Source: Bacteroidales bacterium (GTDB lineage: Bacteria > Bacteroidota > Bacteroidia > Bacteroidales > GCA-2748055). Taken from it: a stretch of 46,097 bases of DNA. This document shows, piece after piece, positions 28,886 through 37,644 of the stretch. The position numbers were made by a program, and so were the translations under genes. How positions within the stretch are numbered: position 1 is the stretch's first letter; every line of letters begins with the position of its first letter. The notes under the pieces were generated by a model. It saw only the letters and a program-made list of their open reading frames with translations. It made no database searches and was not told where the DNA came from. Where the stretch lies: contig JAIOZM010000028.1 in assembly GCA_021740585.1 (NCBI GenBank), positions 1 to 46,097 of the forward strand, given 5' to 3'.

Positions 28886-31800
28886 CTAGAATGAAGCGTT
28901 TAAACCTATAGTGAAAATACCTCTCATTTGAGGACCGCTTGTGGTATTCAATAATAATTTTTCCTTTTCCTTTGCAATGGTAAGCAGATTATTCCCTCTT
29001 AAGTAAACCTGCGCACTTTTAACCCAGCTAAGATTTTGAGCCTGAATATTGTAGCTTAATTGCAGAGCATGCAAGGTGAAAGCGTCCGTATCATAAAGCC
29101 AGAAAGTGGAGTTTCTGAAATTATTTGAATTACTTAATGTTGTCAATTTAGGATAGCTTGCATCCTGACCACTGCCTGGAGTCCATCGCTCCTTGATTAC
29201 ATCAGAATACTTATCATCCCCATCTACCCAGTAATAATCACCGCTTGTATAGCTTGTAGCTCCAAACTGAGCTGATCCGAGTGCGAAAAGTTCGAAATTT
29301 TTATATTTCAATTGTATTTCTAATGCCAGCTGCTCATCCGGAGCACTTCCTCCAATAATCTTTCTATCATTATTATCAATATATCCATCTTCGTTCAAAT
29401 TTCTATATTTAAGGTCGCCTGGAGATACCTTTCCAAAAACAGGAATGGCTTCACCTGCGAGTAAATCTCCATTTGTATCGAAATCTGATTCAGTATAAAA
29501 ACGGTCAAATTCAAGGCCAAATCTGGCATCAGAAATCTGTCCTTCCTGTTTCAGGTAATCATCTTCATAATTAGGTTCATCGATTTGTTTTACCATTTGA
29601 GAAACTGTCAGAAGAGTAGCTCCCACTTTATATTCAAGATTTCCTATTTTGTTGGAAATCTTTAGTCCCAACTCAAGACCCTGATTCTGGAAACTATTGT
29701 AATTATCGTATGGGTAAATTCCACCAAGGATCATCGGATAATATTCTGTTCTTTTAATTAAATTCTCATCAGAAGAGCTGATATAATAGGTAGTTTCAAA
29801 CCATATGCCTCCTGCTAATAAGGCATCCAAACCAAAAGTCATCTCATTTCGCTGGGGGAACATCAAATTACTATTACCTAATGAACTAAATCTTACGCTC
29901 CGATTATATGAGGTTCCGTTACCATAGTAATAATTACTGCTAGTTCCTGTTATAGTTTTATAGAGGTAATAATCTGACACAGATTCGTCTGTATTGATTC
30001 TTCCCCATGAGGCTCTTGCTTTCAGAAAATTCAGGAATGAGTTCCCTGAAAGAAAACTCTCCTCGCTCAGGATCCATCCCAGAGAAACACCCGGTGAGAA
30101 TGAAAACAAGGCATCCTCACTGATTTTTGATGATCCTGCATATACCCCTGTGAATTCAGCAGAATATTTGTTTTTGTACAAATAATTTGCACGAATTCCA
30201 AAATGAAGATTTTTCTGTGGATAATAAACACCAGTTAGGGTCAGATTATCATAATATGTCATTGCCACTGCGCTAATCTGGTGATCAGAGAAAGTCCTGT
30301 CGTAATTAATACTCCCATAATATGTATATCTGCTATACATAGAAGCATCTCCTACGGTTTTGTTGTCTTTCTTTTCATCGATACCATATTTTGTTACCTC
30401 AAGACTTTCATTTCCCATACTGTCTTGCACAAAGTTCGGCTGGTAGATGGAATATGTATTGTCCTGATAAGTTTGTATAACATTATTCATATCAAGAGCC
30501 ATATAAACCTTAGCTTTCAGTCCTTCGGTAATCTTATTCAGATCAAAGTCCAATCCAGGTTTAACCTGCAGTGTCCGGTTTGTCGTGCTGGATACTCCGC
30601 CAAGAAATAAATCCCCGTAAATATTTGAACGGAACTGATTGGTGCCTCCTAATAAATTGTTGCCATTCACAAATGTTGCCGCGTCCAGTAATGATGAATC
30701 CTTTACCAAATTGGACGGGATTAGCAGGGGGAAATAATTCGGGTGGTAGGTAGAGGCAATATCCCAGTAATCCGGACCTGTATAATTCGGCCTATTATCA
30801 ATATCATAAATTACCAGCGCAGACATATCCATCTGAATCATATCATTCACTTTGTAATTTACATTTCCGCGAATATTGAATACATCACTTTTCTGTTCGG
30901 AACCATTACCTAAATTCAATAAACTACTATTGCGTCGCCAACCAAAATTTGAATAATAACTTACATTTTCATTACCCCCTGAGGTTTCACCAAAGAAAGA
31001 GAAGCGCTTTGTATAGCTACTTAGATAATCGGAACTATAATAGTCTTCATTTGGATATTTATACTTGTTAACATTCGCTCGGCTACTGTCTATGACATCC
31101 TGACTATAAAAGTGATTGTTGTATTGGTCTATTGAAATATTACCATAAAGAGTATCGTTTGCCAGTGCTTCATTATGGTAGGTCATATAGTCAGCGGAGT
31201 TCATAAAACCAGGATAGCTAATGGGTTGTTCTATCCCTGTTTCAAATTTGAAATTCATAACTTTTTTAAAGGCTTCTCCCTTTTTTGTGGTGATCAAAAT
31301 TATTCCCTTATCAGCCTGAACACCATACAACATTCTTGACGAAGCATCTTTTAACACAGTTATTTGCTCTACATCATTCAGATTAAACAGGTTGATGTCT
31401 TGCCTCGGAATACCATCAACAATAACCGTAGCTCCACCAATTCCATGGATGTTACTTGACCCCATAACACCAGGAACCCTACCACGAACAGCTTCAAGCA
31501 CACCCTGTCTTGCATCATAACTAAGTATATCAGAAGGATCGAGAGTAGTAACAGCTCCAGAAATTTGTCGCTTATGGAGTGTGCCAAAAGGAAGGTTTAC
31601 CAAATCCTTTTCCCTCATTTGATAAGGCAGTTTTTTGAGATTGAATGTCTGTCCATTCATCCCCAAGGGATTATTGACTATCAGAGTTTCGCATTCCTCT
31701 GATTCAATTACAATCGATACACCCGACAAAATTTCAATTGAAAAATTACCATCAGCATCAGATATTCCGGATTTAGATCCTTCAGCGCTTATTATAGCCT

Positions 31801-31930
31801 CACTTACAGGAATTCCTTCGTTATCCAACAGTATTCCACTTATGATCGACTTTGATTCTTCCTGGGCAAAAATGCTAAGGGAAAAAAGCAGACTTAAGCA
31901 AGTTATTAATGTCTTAATATTATTTCTCAT
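28886..31930 (-). CDS. Divergent SusC-like TonB-dependent transporter, second pair
   Basis: An outer-membrane TonB-dependent transporter of about 1014 residues; the ATG at 31930 gives a normal signal peptide (MRNNIKTLITCLSLLFSLS...AQ). A carboxypeptidase-regulatory-like domain (about 30-95), plug and beta-barrel follow. The segment after the first domain reads LPFGTLHKRQISGAV, where classical SusC proteins have VVVGYGTQKK. The plug retains IVDGIPRQD, ITVLKDASS and ILITTKKG. This marks a distinct SusC subgroup paired with the SusD at 27184. It should import oligosaccharides, perhaps of different size or decoration from the first pair. Confidence 0.93.
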   Translation of the reverse strand: MRNNIKTLITCLSLLFSLSIFAQEESKSIISGILLDNEGIPVSEAIISAEGSKSGISDADGNFSIEILSGVSIVIESEECETLIVNNPLGMNGQTFNLKKLPYQMREKDLVNLPFGTLHKRQISGAVTTLDPSDILSYDARQGVLEAVRGRVPGVMGSSNIHGIGGATVIVDGIPRQDINLFNLNDVEQITVLKDASSRMLYGVQADKGIILITTKKGEAFKKVMNFKFETGIEQPISYPGFMNSADYMTYHNEALANDTLYGNISIDQYNNHFYSQDVIDSSRANVNKYKYPNEDYYSSDYLSSYTKRFSFFGETSGGNENVSYYSNFGWRRNSSLLNLGNGSEQKSDVFNIRGNVNYKVNDMIQMDMSALVIYDIDNRPNYTGPDYWDIASTYHPNYFPLLIPSNLVKDSSLLDAATFVNGNNLLGGTNQFRSNIYGDLFLGGVSSTTNRTLQVKPGLDFDLNKITEGLKAKVYMALDMNNVIQTYQDNTYSIYQPNFVQDSMGNESLEVTKYGIDEKKDNKTVGDASMYSRYTYYGSINYDRTFSDHQISAVAMTYYDNLTLTGVYYPQKNLHFGIRANYLYKNKYSAEFTGVYAGSSKISEDALFSFSPGVSLGWILSEESFLSGNSFLNFLKARASWGRINTDESVSDYYLYKTITGTSSNYYYGNGTSYNRSVRFSSLGNSNLMFPQRNEMTFGLDALLAGGIWFETTYYISSSDENLIKRTEYYPMILGGIYPYDNYNSFQNQGLELGLKISNKIGNLEYKVGATLLTVSQMVKQIDEPNYEDDYLKQEGQISDARFGLEFDRFYTESDFDTNGDLLAGEAIPVFGKVSPGDLKYRNLNEDGYIDNNDRKIIGGSAPDEQLALEIQLKYKNFELFALGSAQFGATSYTSGDYYWVDGDDKYSDVIKERWTPGSGQDASYPKLTTLSNSNNFRNSTFWLYDTDAFTLHALQLSYNIQAQNLSWVKSAQVYLRGNNLLTIAKEKEKLLLNTTSGPQMRGIFTIGLNASF

Positions 31931-31963
31931 TTTATTGTGTTTACCTGTTATCATTTGAATGAA

Positions 31964-33799
31964 TTACCAGCCCGGATTTTGATACATATCCTTGTATATA
32001 AATGTCTCATCCTGAGGCAATGGCATCCAATAGTGGTTGGGTTTAACAAATACGCGGGTTTGCACACTCACCCTTTGAAAACTTGTGTGATCCACATCAA
32101 AACTCAAATCCAACAAATCTTTCGACAATGTATGAGCCGTGTACCAGCGTCTTGTATCGAACCAATAATTTGACTCAAAGCAAAGTTCCACAGCTCGTTC
32201 ATTTTGCACAAGTTCTCGGAAATTTTCGTATCCGGTGGCAGCAGCAGTTATCGAAGGCATACCTGCTCTGGTTCGTACCCGATTTACAGCATCCACTGCG
32301 GTGATGCCACCTGGCGCGGAACCCCCTGGTCCATAGGCTTCATTTACTGCTTCTGCATAAATAAGGTATACTTCAGCCAGACGCATTTGAGGTGTTGAAA
32401 AATTGCAACCGTCGTACTTTCCATCAGCTTCATTAATTCCTAATGGCCAATATTTATGTACAATATAAGAGGTTGGACAATTAGAACGATCTCTTTTTGT
32501 TCTTCCTCCGTCGTAAAGATGTAGTTCGGTTATTGGAGCAATTCCTCCCATATCCCGATCGACATAAATCGACTTTCTGAACCTCGGATCACGATCGTCC
32601 CAGCGACGTAAGTTATCATTATCGTACTCCTCCTTATATCGTGTACCGTCTGCCATTTCAAATAAGTCCACATAGTTTTGGGTCACTCCTTCATTAAAGC
32701 CGGAAGTTTGACCCTGGCCTCCAAAAATAGTTACATCGGGTACAAAAGCGCGGGCAAGTCTTTTTCTAAAGGCATAATTGCCAATAATTGCATTGCTACT
32801 TGTAAAAATATCATCATTGTATGATCTGGGCTTATAAAAAATAATCTCTTCTGTGTATGGAGCTGATCCATCATCTCTCTGGAACATAGTTAAGTAGTCA
32901 GCCCATGGTGTCAGCCCATATACATTGCCGCCTTCACTATAACTCATTTCTAAAACCTTCCATGCTAAATCTGCTGCCTGAGCCATTAATTCAACATCTA
33001 CTTCCGGGCCTTTACCGGAATAATCTGACATTAATGGACTAGCACCATACAATAGTACTTTTGAAGCTAATGCCAATGCAGCTCCTTTGGTTGCTCTTCC
33101 CCAGTTTGTTGCTAGTCTAAGGCGACCCGGACCGGTCTCATCCCAATCAGTCGGCAATAATGCGGCCGCGGCTTCAAAATCTTCTGCTATTTTCAATGCA
33201 TCGGCTTGCCATCCCTCCCTATCTTTGTATTCAATATACCTCTTCTGTCTGAACTCATCGGTAGAAGCACCCGTTAACACTTCGTCGATATAAGGCATGG
33301 GCCCAAAAGAGCGTATAACTTCCCAATGATAATATGCTCTAAAGAAGAGTGCCTGACCTTTTATAAGCTCTTTTTCCTCCTGACTGGCATCGGTTAGAAA
33401 CTGGAGGTTTTGAAGTGCAATATTACATATACGAATTCCCGGCCAGGCACTATTCCAAACGCCATTTCCTTCACGATTATTAAATGGTGAATAATCGGTT
33501 CCTCCCTGCACCAGAAAGCGATAATCTCCAGCTATAGCTTTTGTTGTTGCATGCCTTTCCCAAACATATAAACATTCCCCTCCCCAATCTAAAGTAAGCC
33601 CATTAAAATCCCTGTTATAGTCTATAACATCATCGTAAAGGGGATCAATAAAACCCTGGAAATCGTTATAAGTAGAAAAAACATCCTTCTCGGAAGCACC
33701 TGCTTCAGGGCTTCTTTCAAGGTAATCTTCGCAACCTGAACATGCAATAAATGCAATGATTGCTAATAGACTAAAATATTTTTGCTTATTCATTTTCAT
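31964..33799 (-). CDS. SusD-like glycan-binding lipoprotein, first pair
   Basis: The 611-residue SusD/RagB family lipoprotein has candidate lipidation at Cys20 or Cys23 (FIACSGCEDYLE). The characteristic KGQALFFRAYYHWEVIRSFG, MRLAEVYLIYAEAVNE and NERAVELCFESNYWFDTRRW segments are present. It begins 14 bp after the first SusC gene and is its lid partner at the cell surface. Confidence 0.95.
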   Translation of the reverse strand: MKMNKQKYFSLLAIIAFIACSGCEDYLERSPEAGASEKDVFSTYNDFQGFIDPLYDDVIDYNRDFNGLTLDWGGECLYVWERHATTKAIAGDYRFLVQGGTDYSPFNNREGNGVWNSAWPGIRICNIALQNLQFLTDASQEEKELIKGQALFFRAYYHWEVIRSFGPMPYIDEVLTGASTDEFRQKRYIEYKDREGWQADALKIAEDFEAAAALLPTDWDETGPGRLRLATNWGRATKGAALALASKVLLYGASPLMSDYSGKGPEVDVELMAQAADLAWKVLEMSYSEGGNVYGLTPWADYLTMFQRDDGSAPYTEEIIFYKPRSYNDDIFTSSNAIIGNYAFRKRLARAFVPDVTIFGGQGQTSGFNEGVTQNYVDLFEMADGTRYKEEYDNDNLRRWDDRDPRFRKSIYVDRDMGGIAPITELHLYDGGRTKRDRSNCPTSYIVHKYWPLGINEADGKYDGCNFSTPQMRLAEVYLIYAEAVNEAYGPGGSAPGGITAVDAVNRVRTRAGMPSITAAATGYENFRELVQNERAVELCFESNYWFDTRRWYTAHTLSKDLLDLSFDVDHTSFQRVSVQTRVFVKPNHYWMPLPQDETFIYKDMYQNPGW

Positions 33800-33813
33800 A
33801 CTATATGAATTGA

Positions 33814-36800
33814 TTAAAAAGTAATTCTGGTTCCTAATTGAAAGCTGCCTCCTAATGGAAAGGTTTGTCTCTCAAACCTTCCAACTTCCTGATCCTGTCT
33901 CTGTTTCGACCAAAATAAAAGATTGGATCCGTTTATAAAAAACCTCCAGCCGGCGACGTTCATCTTTTGGGTTGCCTTTTGACTCAGGCTATAGGCAATT
34001 TCTGCATTTTTCAATCTTGTGTATGCACCATCCATATAACTACCATTACCCTGATATTGACCAAATGTGTTTTTTGACCAATCATACCTTAACTGATGGT
34101 AAGTGGCCTGATCCAAGACTCCCAATTCAGGTGAGTAGGCTTCATTAAGTCTTTCAAGGTAAACTAAAGAAGACTCGTTTATAAGATCATAAAGGCCCTC
34201 ATTTCTGGTAATGTTAAATACTCCATAAAAGAAAACAAATGCTTCAAGTCCTTTATATTTTGCCCCTAAACGGAAAGAATAGGTGTTTTGAGGCCTCTGA
34301 GGATAACCATAAGGGGTACCGTCATTATTGTCAATTATTCCATCAGCATTATAATCGAGATGGCGGAAATCGCCAGGGAGTGTATTGCGTAAATAGGCAT
34401 CATCATAATTCAATACTCCTGTATAAAGATCATCCCAATTTTGAATCACACCAGTATTGTTTATTGGTCTAGGTTGACCAATAGCATAACCAACGTCTTT
34501 TCTGTAATCCGGTAATAATTCCGGTTCTTCCCTTTTCAGGACTTCATCTGTGACATGGGTATATGATATTCCTCCGAATAGATGTACTCCACTTTCAAAT
34601 TGCTTGGACAGTTTTACTTCAATTTCGTATCCTTGCGATTTGGTCTCACCTAGGTTTCCTGATGGGGGCTGTGTGGCACCATAATAAAAAGGAATTATCC
34701 TATCATCAGCCTCCATAAAAATATCGTATCTATGATCCCAGAAGTAATCCGCCGTAAAGGAGACAAGATTATTCAAAATTCCGGCTTCAATGGCAATGTT
34801 TTGCTTTTGTACTTCTTCCCAATGCAGATCCGGATTTGCGATTAAGCCCTCTCTTCTCCATGGATATATTGAATTTACTTCACCACTTGGACTTCCAAAT
34901 TCAGACGTGTGATCCAAAAGATTCCAATCGCTAATGTACTGCCATGGTGGGGGAGCTTCGTCAACACCAACTCTACCATTTGAATATCTCAGCTTCAAAG
35001 TATTCATAAAGGGTACATTGTTTTTAAAGAAGTCCATATTTGAGATCATTAATCCTGCAGCCATTGATGGAAAAAATCCGAATCGATAACTTTTGTTTGC
35101 GGTTCCATTCTCAACCTGTGTTTTCCCGGCAAATTTCTCTGATCCATTATAAGCTCCGTTGGCCTCAAACAAATATATTTTTTTATAATCGTAGGTAAAC
35201 CTTCCTACCCAATCTTCACGATAACGAGTGAAATCACTTCCTCTGGTTGTTTCCTGACGACTCATCAAAGCCAGGGCTCCCAAACTGTGATCTCCAAAGG
35301 TTCTGCCATAATCCAGCGAAAACTGATAATATATTTGCCTCCTGATATTGTCTTTATCACTTCCAGAAACATTCTCCGTACTTTGAGTAACAGCACTTTC
35401 ATAAAAATCAAAGTTTTGTTCGGGCCTATACGTATTTGGATAAATATATGTTGTGTAATCCTGAATGTCTGCATCAGGTCCTGCATCGAGGAAAGCAGGG
35501 TCAACATTTTTTGTAAGGACTTCATCGTCATTAATATCCGGACCGCTACTATAAAAACTATTGTCGTATGATAACTTTGCTCTAAATGACAAACCTTTTG
35601 TCAACATATCCAGATCCTGACTCAAAATAAAGTCATTGTTTAATTGTGAACGTTTATCTACATTCTGCCCTTTGAAATTCATCTCTACGAAAGGATGGGT
35701 GGTCATATAATTTCCCGAAGGAATTGCGGCACCGTATACCCCATCGTCATATTGAAAAATTGGATCATCTCCGGGTTTTTCAAAGAAACCTATATAAATA
35801 TCCTGAGATCCGGGGGGTTGTTTTTGCACTCCCAAATAACCTCCCAGCTGGACAGAAAATACTGTGGTATTTGTCAAATTAAAATCAAGGTTTGTTCTGA
35901 AATTAAATCTTTGATAATTAAAATCAGGTACATAGCCCTGTCCAACATCCTCGGAATTTGCCAGCGATCCCTCATACTGATATCCAATTGAAGTAAAATA
36001 TTTGACAAATTTTGTTCCTCCTGATGCATCCATATTAAATCTATGAGACTTGGCAAAGTCCTTAAGCATTCTATCTTGCCAGTCGTAATCCTGGTAAAAT
36101 TGCGGATATTGACCCGTTCTGTAATACTCCAGAATTTGATCAGGAACATAATTGCCCCACTTATTATTTACAGGTAGTTCATTTATAATTGCATAGTTTC
36201 TATTTGTAATTCCATCGTATGAATCAGCTATCTCAGGTAATCTTGAAAGAAAACCGAATGTTGATTCTGCCTCAAAAGAGAGCTGTGGCTTCCCTACTTT
36301 TCCCCTTTTAGTTGTTACCAAAATTACCCCGTTTCCACCTTTAACACCGAAAACTGCTGTTGCAGATGCATCTTTTAAAACTGAGATTTTGTCAATCTCG
36401 TTTGGGTTGACTTCGCTTAACTCCCGTTCAACGCCATCAACTAGAACAAGAGGCGATGAGCTATTCCACGTGTTCTGTGCACGGATTAATATTTCAGTAT
36501 TGAATTCACCCGGTTTTCCCGATCTTTGAAGAGTCACAACCCCGGGCAATAATCCTGATAAAGAATTAGTAAGATTGGAACTACCAACCGTAGATCGCTT
36601 TATATCATCACCACTGGTTTGCACAATAGCTCCAACAACACTTTCCTTTTTTTGACTTCCGTAACCCACTACCACTACGTCTTCTAGTTCTAAAACATCG
36701 GGTTGCAGAACAATTGACAGGTAAGTCTGATTTCCCACACTAACTGTTTGGGAAGTAAACCCAACATAGGTAAATGTTAATTGATCATCCGGATTAGCAT

Positions 36801-36993
36801 TAATAGCAAAATTACCTTTTACATCTGTTATTGCACCGGTAGTAGTTCCTGCAATAATTACACTTACTCCAATTAAAGGTTGTTTTTCATCATCCAAAAC
36901 CAATCCCTGAATCGTTTGCCTTCTTTCCTGAGCTAAAATATTCTGGCTAAAGAGAAATATCAGCAACGGCAGTATCAAATAAATTCTTTTCAT
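33814..36993 (-). CDS. SusC-like TonB-dependent transporter, first pair
   Basis: This outer-membrane transporter has about 1059 residues with the start at 36993 (MKRIYLILPLLIFLFSQ...AQE). The upstream in-frame ATG at 37026 would add eleven residues that lack leader character. It has a CarbopepD_reg-like domain, the VVVGYGSQKKESVVGA segment, a plug with LVLVDGVERELSEVNP and ISVLKDASATAVFG, and a 22-strand barrel. It is the first gene of the PUL transcript. The promoter region carries the heptamer array at 37056-37136, and a divergent membrane regulator starts 651 bp away. Confidence 0.95.
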   Translation of the reverse strand: MKRIYLILPLLIFLFSQNILAQERRQTIQGLVLDDEKQPLIGVSVIIAGTTTGAITDVKGNFAINANPDDQLTFTYVGFTSQTVSVGNQTYLSIVLQPDVLELEDVVVVGYGSQKKESVVGAIVQTSGDDIKRSTVGSSNLTNSLSGLLPGVVTLQRSGKPGEFNTEILIRAQNTWNSSSPLVLVDGVERELSEVNPNEIDKISVLKDASATAVFGVKGGNGVILVTTKRGKVGKPQLSFEAESTFGFLSRLPEIADSYDGITNRNYAIINELPVNNKWGNYVPDQILEYYRTGQYPQFYQDYDWQDRMLKDFAKSHRFNMDASGGTKFVKYFTSIGYQYEGSLANSEDVGQGYVPDFNYQRFNFRTNLDFNLTNTTVFSVQLGGYLGVQKQPPGSQDIYIGFFEKPGDDPIFQYDDGVYGAAIPSGNYMTTHPFVEMNFKGQNVDKRSQLNNDFILSQDLDMLTKGLSFRAKLSYDNSFYSSGPDINDDEVLTKNVDPAFLDAGPDADIQDYTTYIYPNTYRPEQNFDFYESAVTQSTENVSGSDKDNIRRQIYYQFSLDYGRTFGDHSLGALALMSRQETTRGSDFTRYREDWVGRFTYDYKKIYLFEANGAYNGSEKFAGKTQVENGTANKSYRFGFFPSMAAGLMISNMDFFKNNVPFMNTLKLRYSNGRVGVDEAPPPWQYISDWNLLDHTSEFGSPSGEVNSIYPWRREGLIANPDLHWEEVQKQNIAIEAGILNNLVSFTADYFWDHRYDIFMEADDRIIPFYYGATQPPSGNLGETKSQGYEIEVKLSKQFESGVHLFGGISYTHVTDEVLKREEPELLPDYRKDVGYAIGQPRPINNTGVIQNWDDLYTGVLNYDDAYLRNTLPGDFRHLDYNADGIIDNNDGTPYGYPQRPQNTYSFRLGAKYKGLEAFVFFYGVFNITRNEGLYDLINESSLVYLERLNEAYSPELGVLDQATYHQLRYDWSKNTFGQYQGNGSYMDGAYTRLKNAEIAYSLSQKATQKMNVAGWRFFINGSNLLFWSKQRQDQEVGRFERQTFPLGGSFQLGTRITF

Positions 36994-37055
36994 TATAGAA
37001 ATTTTAAATTGTATCTGAATTGTCAATCATAGTAATTTTAAAAAACGAATTTCTA

Positions 37056-37136
37056 GATTAACTGCAAATTAATGGCAGACAGATAAACAAAAGATTAACA
37101 AAAAGATTAACAGTATAAAAAAATGGCTTGATAAAC
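37056..37136 (-). promoter_or_regulatory. PUL promoter with phased GTTAATC heptamers (candidate SARP-type operator)
   Basis: On the transcribed (minus) sense, heptamers GTTAATC (37111-37105), GTTAATC (37099-37093) and GTTTATC (37088-37082) are spaced by 5 and 4 bases, an 11-12 bp period. A further GTTTATC lies upstream (37136-37130) and another GTTAATC downstream (37062-37056). Nine bases after the central three comes TTAATTTG (37072-37065), one mismatch from the Bacteroidota -7 consensus TAnnTTTG, followed by 71 bases to the SusC ATG. No TTTG lies at the usual -33 spacing, which fits activator dependence. The layout matches that described for SARP activators. Confidence 0.65.
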
Positions 37137-37644
37137 AAAATTATTTTATCTCTGAATATTCGATGTATGCAGTTGTATGTAAGATGCTTGATTATATTAC
37201 AAGAACTTTATTAAAAAAAAAGCATTTTAAAATCAACAATAACTTTTATTTTTTTTCTTTCACATTACTCAAAGTGGACATCGTTTTTATTATAAAAAAA
37301 GTGAATTATTGTCTAGAATTAAATAGTTACTTCTTGCATTTTAAAAAAGTAATGATGTTTGAATGAACAAAATTTAAATAAAAGTCAAATCAAGATATCA
37401 GAAATCATTTGAGTTCTTTAATACTTCAAACTCTGCATTAACTGTTTTTGATGGTCTACTATAATTTTAGTATATTTATCATGAAAAAAGAACTCATGGG
37501 TTAGTTTGAGTCAGGATCTTGAATTATTAACTTTTTGAAAGCTAAATCAAAAAAACTATTAAAGATTTTTCATTAGATTTGACAATTATTAAACACGTAT
37601 CCGTTTATAAATACTAAGAATATTAGTAAATTCTGATATCCGCA
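37137..37644. other. Intergenic region between the PUL promoter and regulator gene
   Basis: About 500 bp of very AT-rich DNA contain long A and T runs near 37211-37260. A promoter for the regulator must lie here. TTTGACA at about 37577 and TATAAATAC at about 37605 are possible elements but do not match the Bacteroidota consensus well. No GTTAATC pair and no protein remnant was seen, so self-regulation through the same motif is not evident. Confidence 0.4.

Noticed and set aside
37105..37136. Canonical -33 TTTG element for the SusC promoter
   Set aside because: TTTG triplets here are part of the heptamer spacers and lie at 15 bp from the -7 element instead of about 19-21, so I treat the promoter as activator-dependent.
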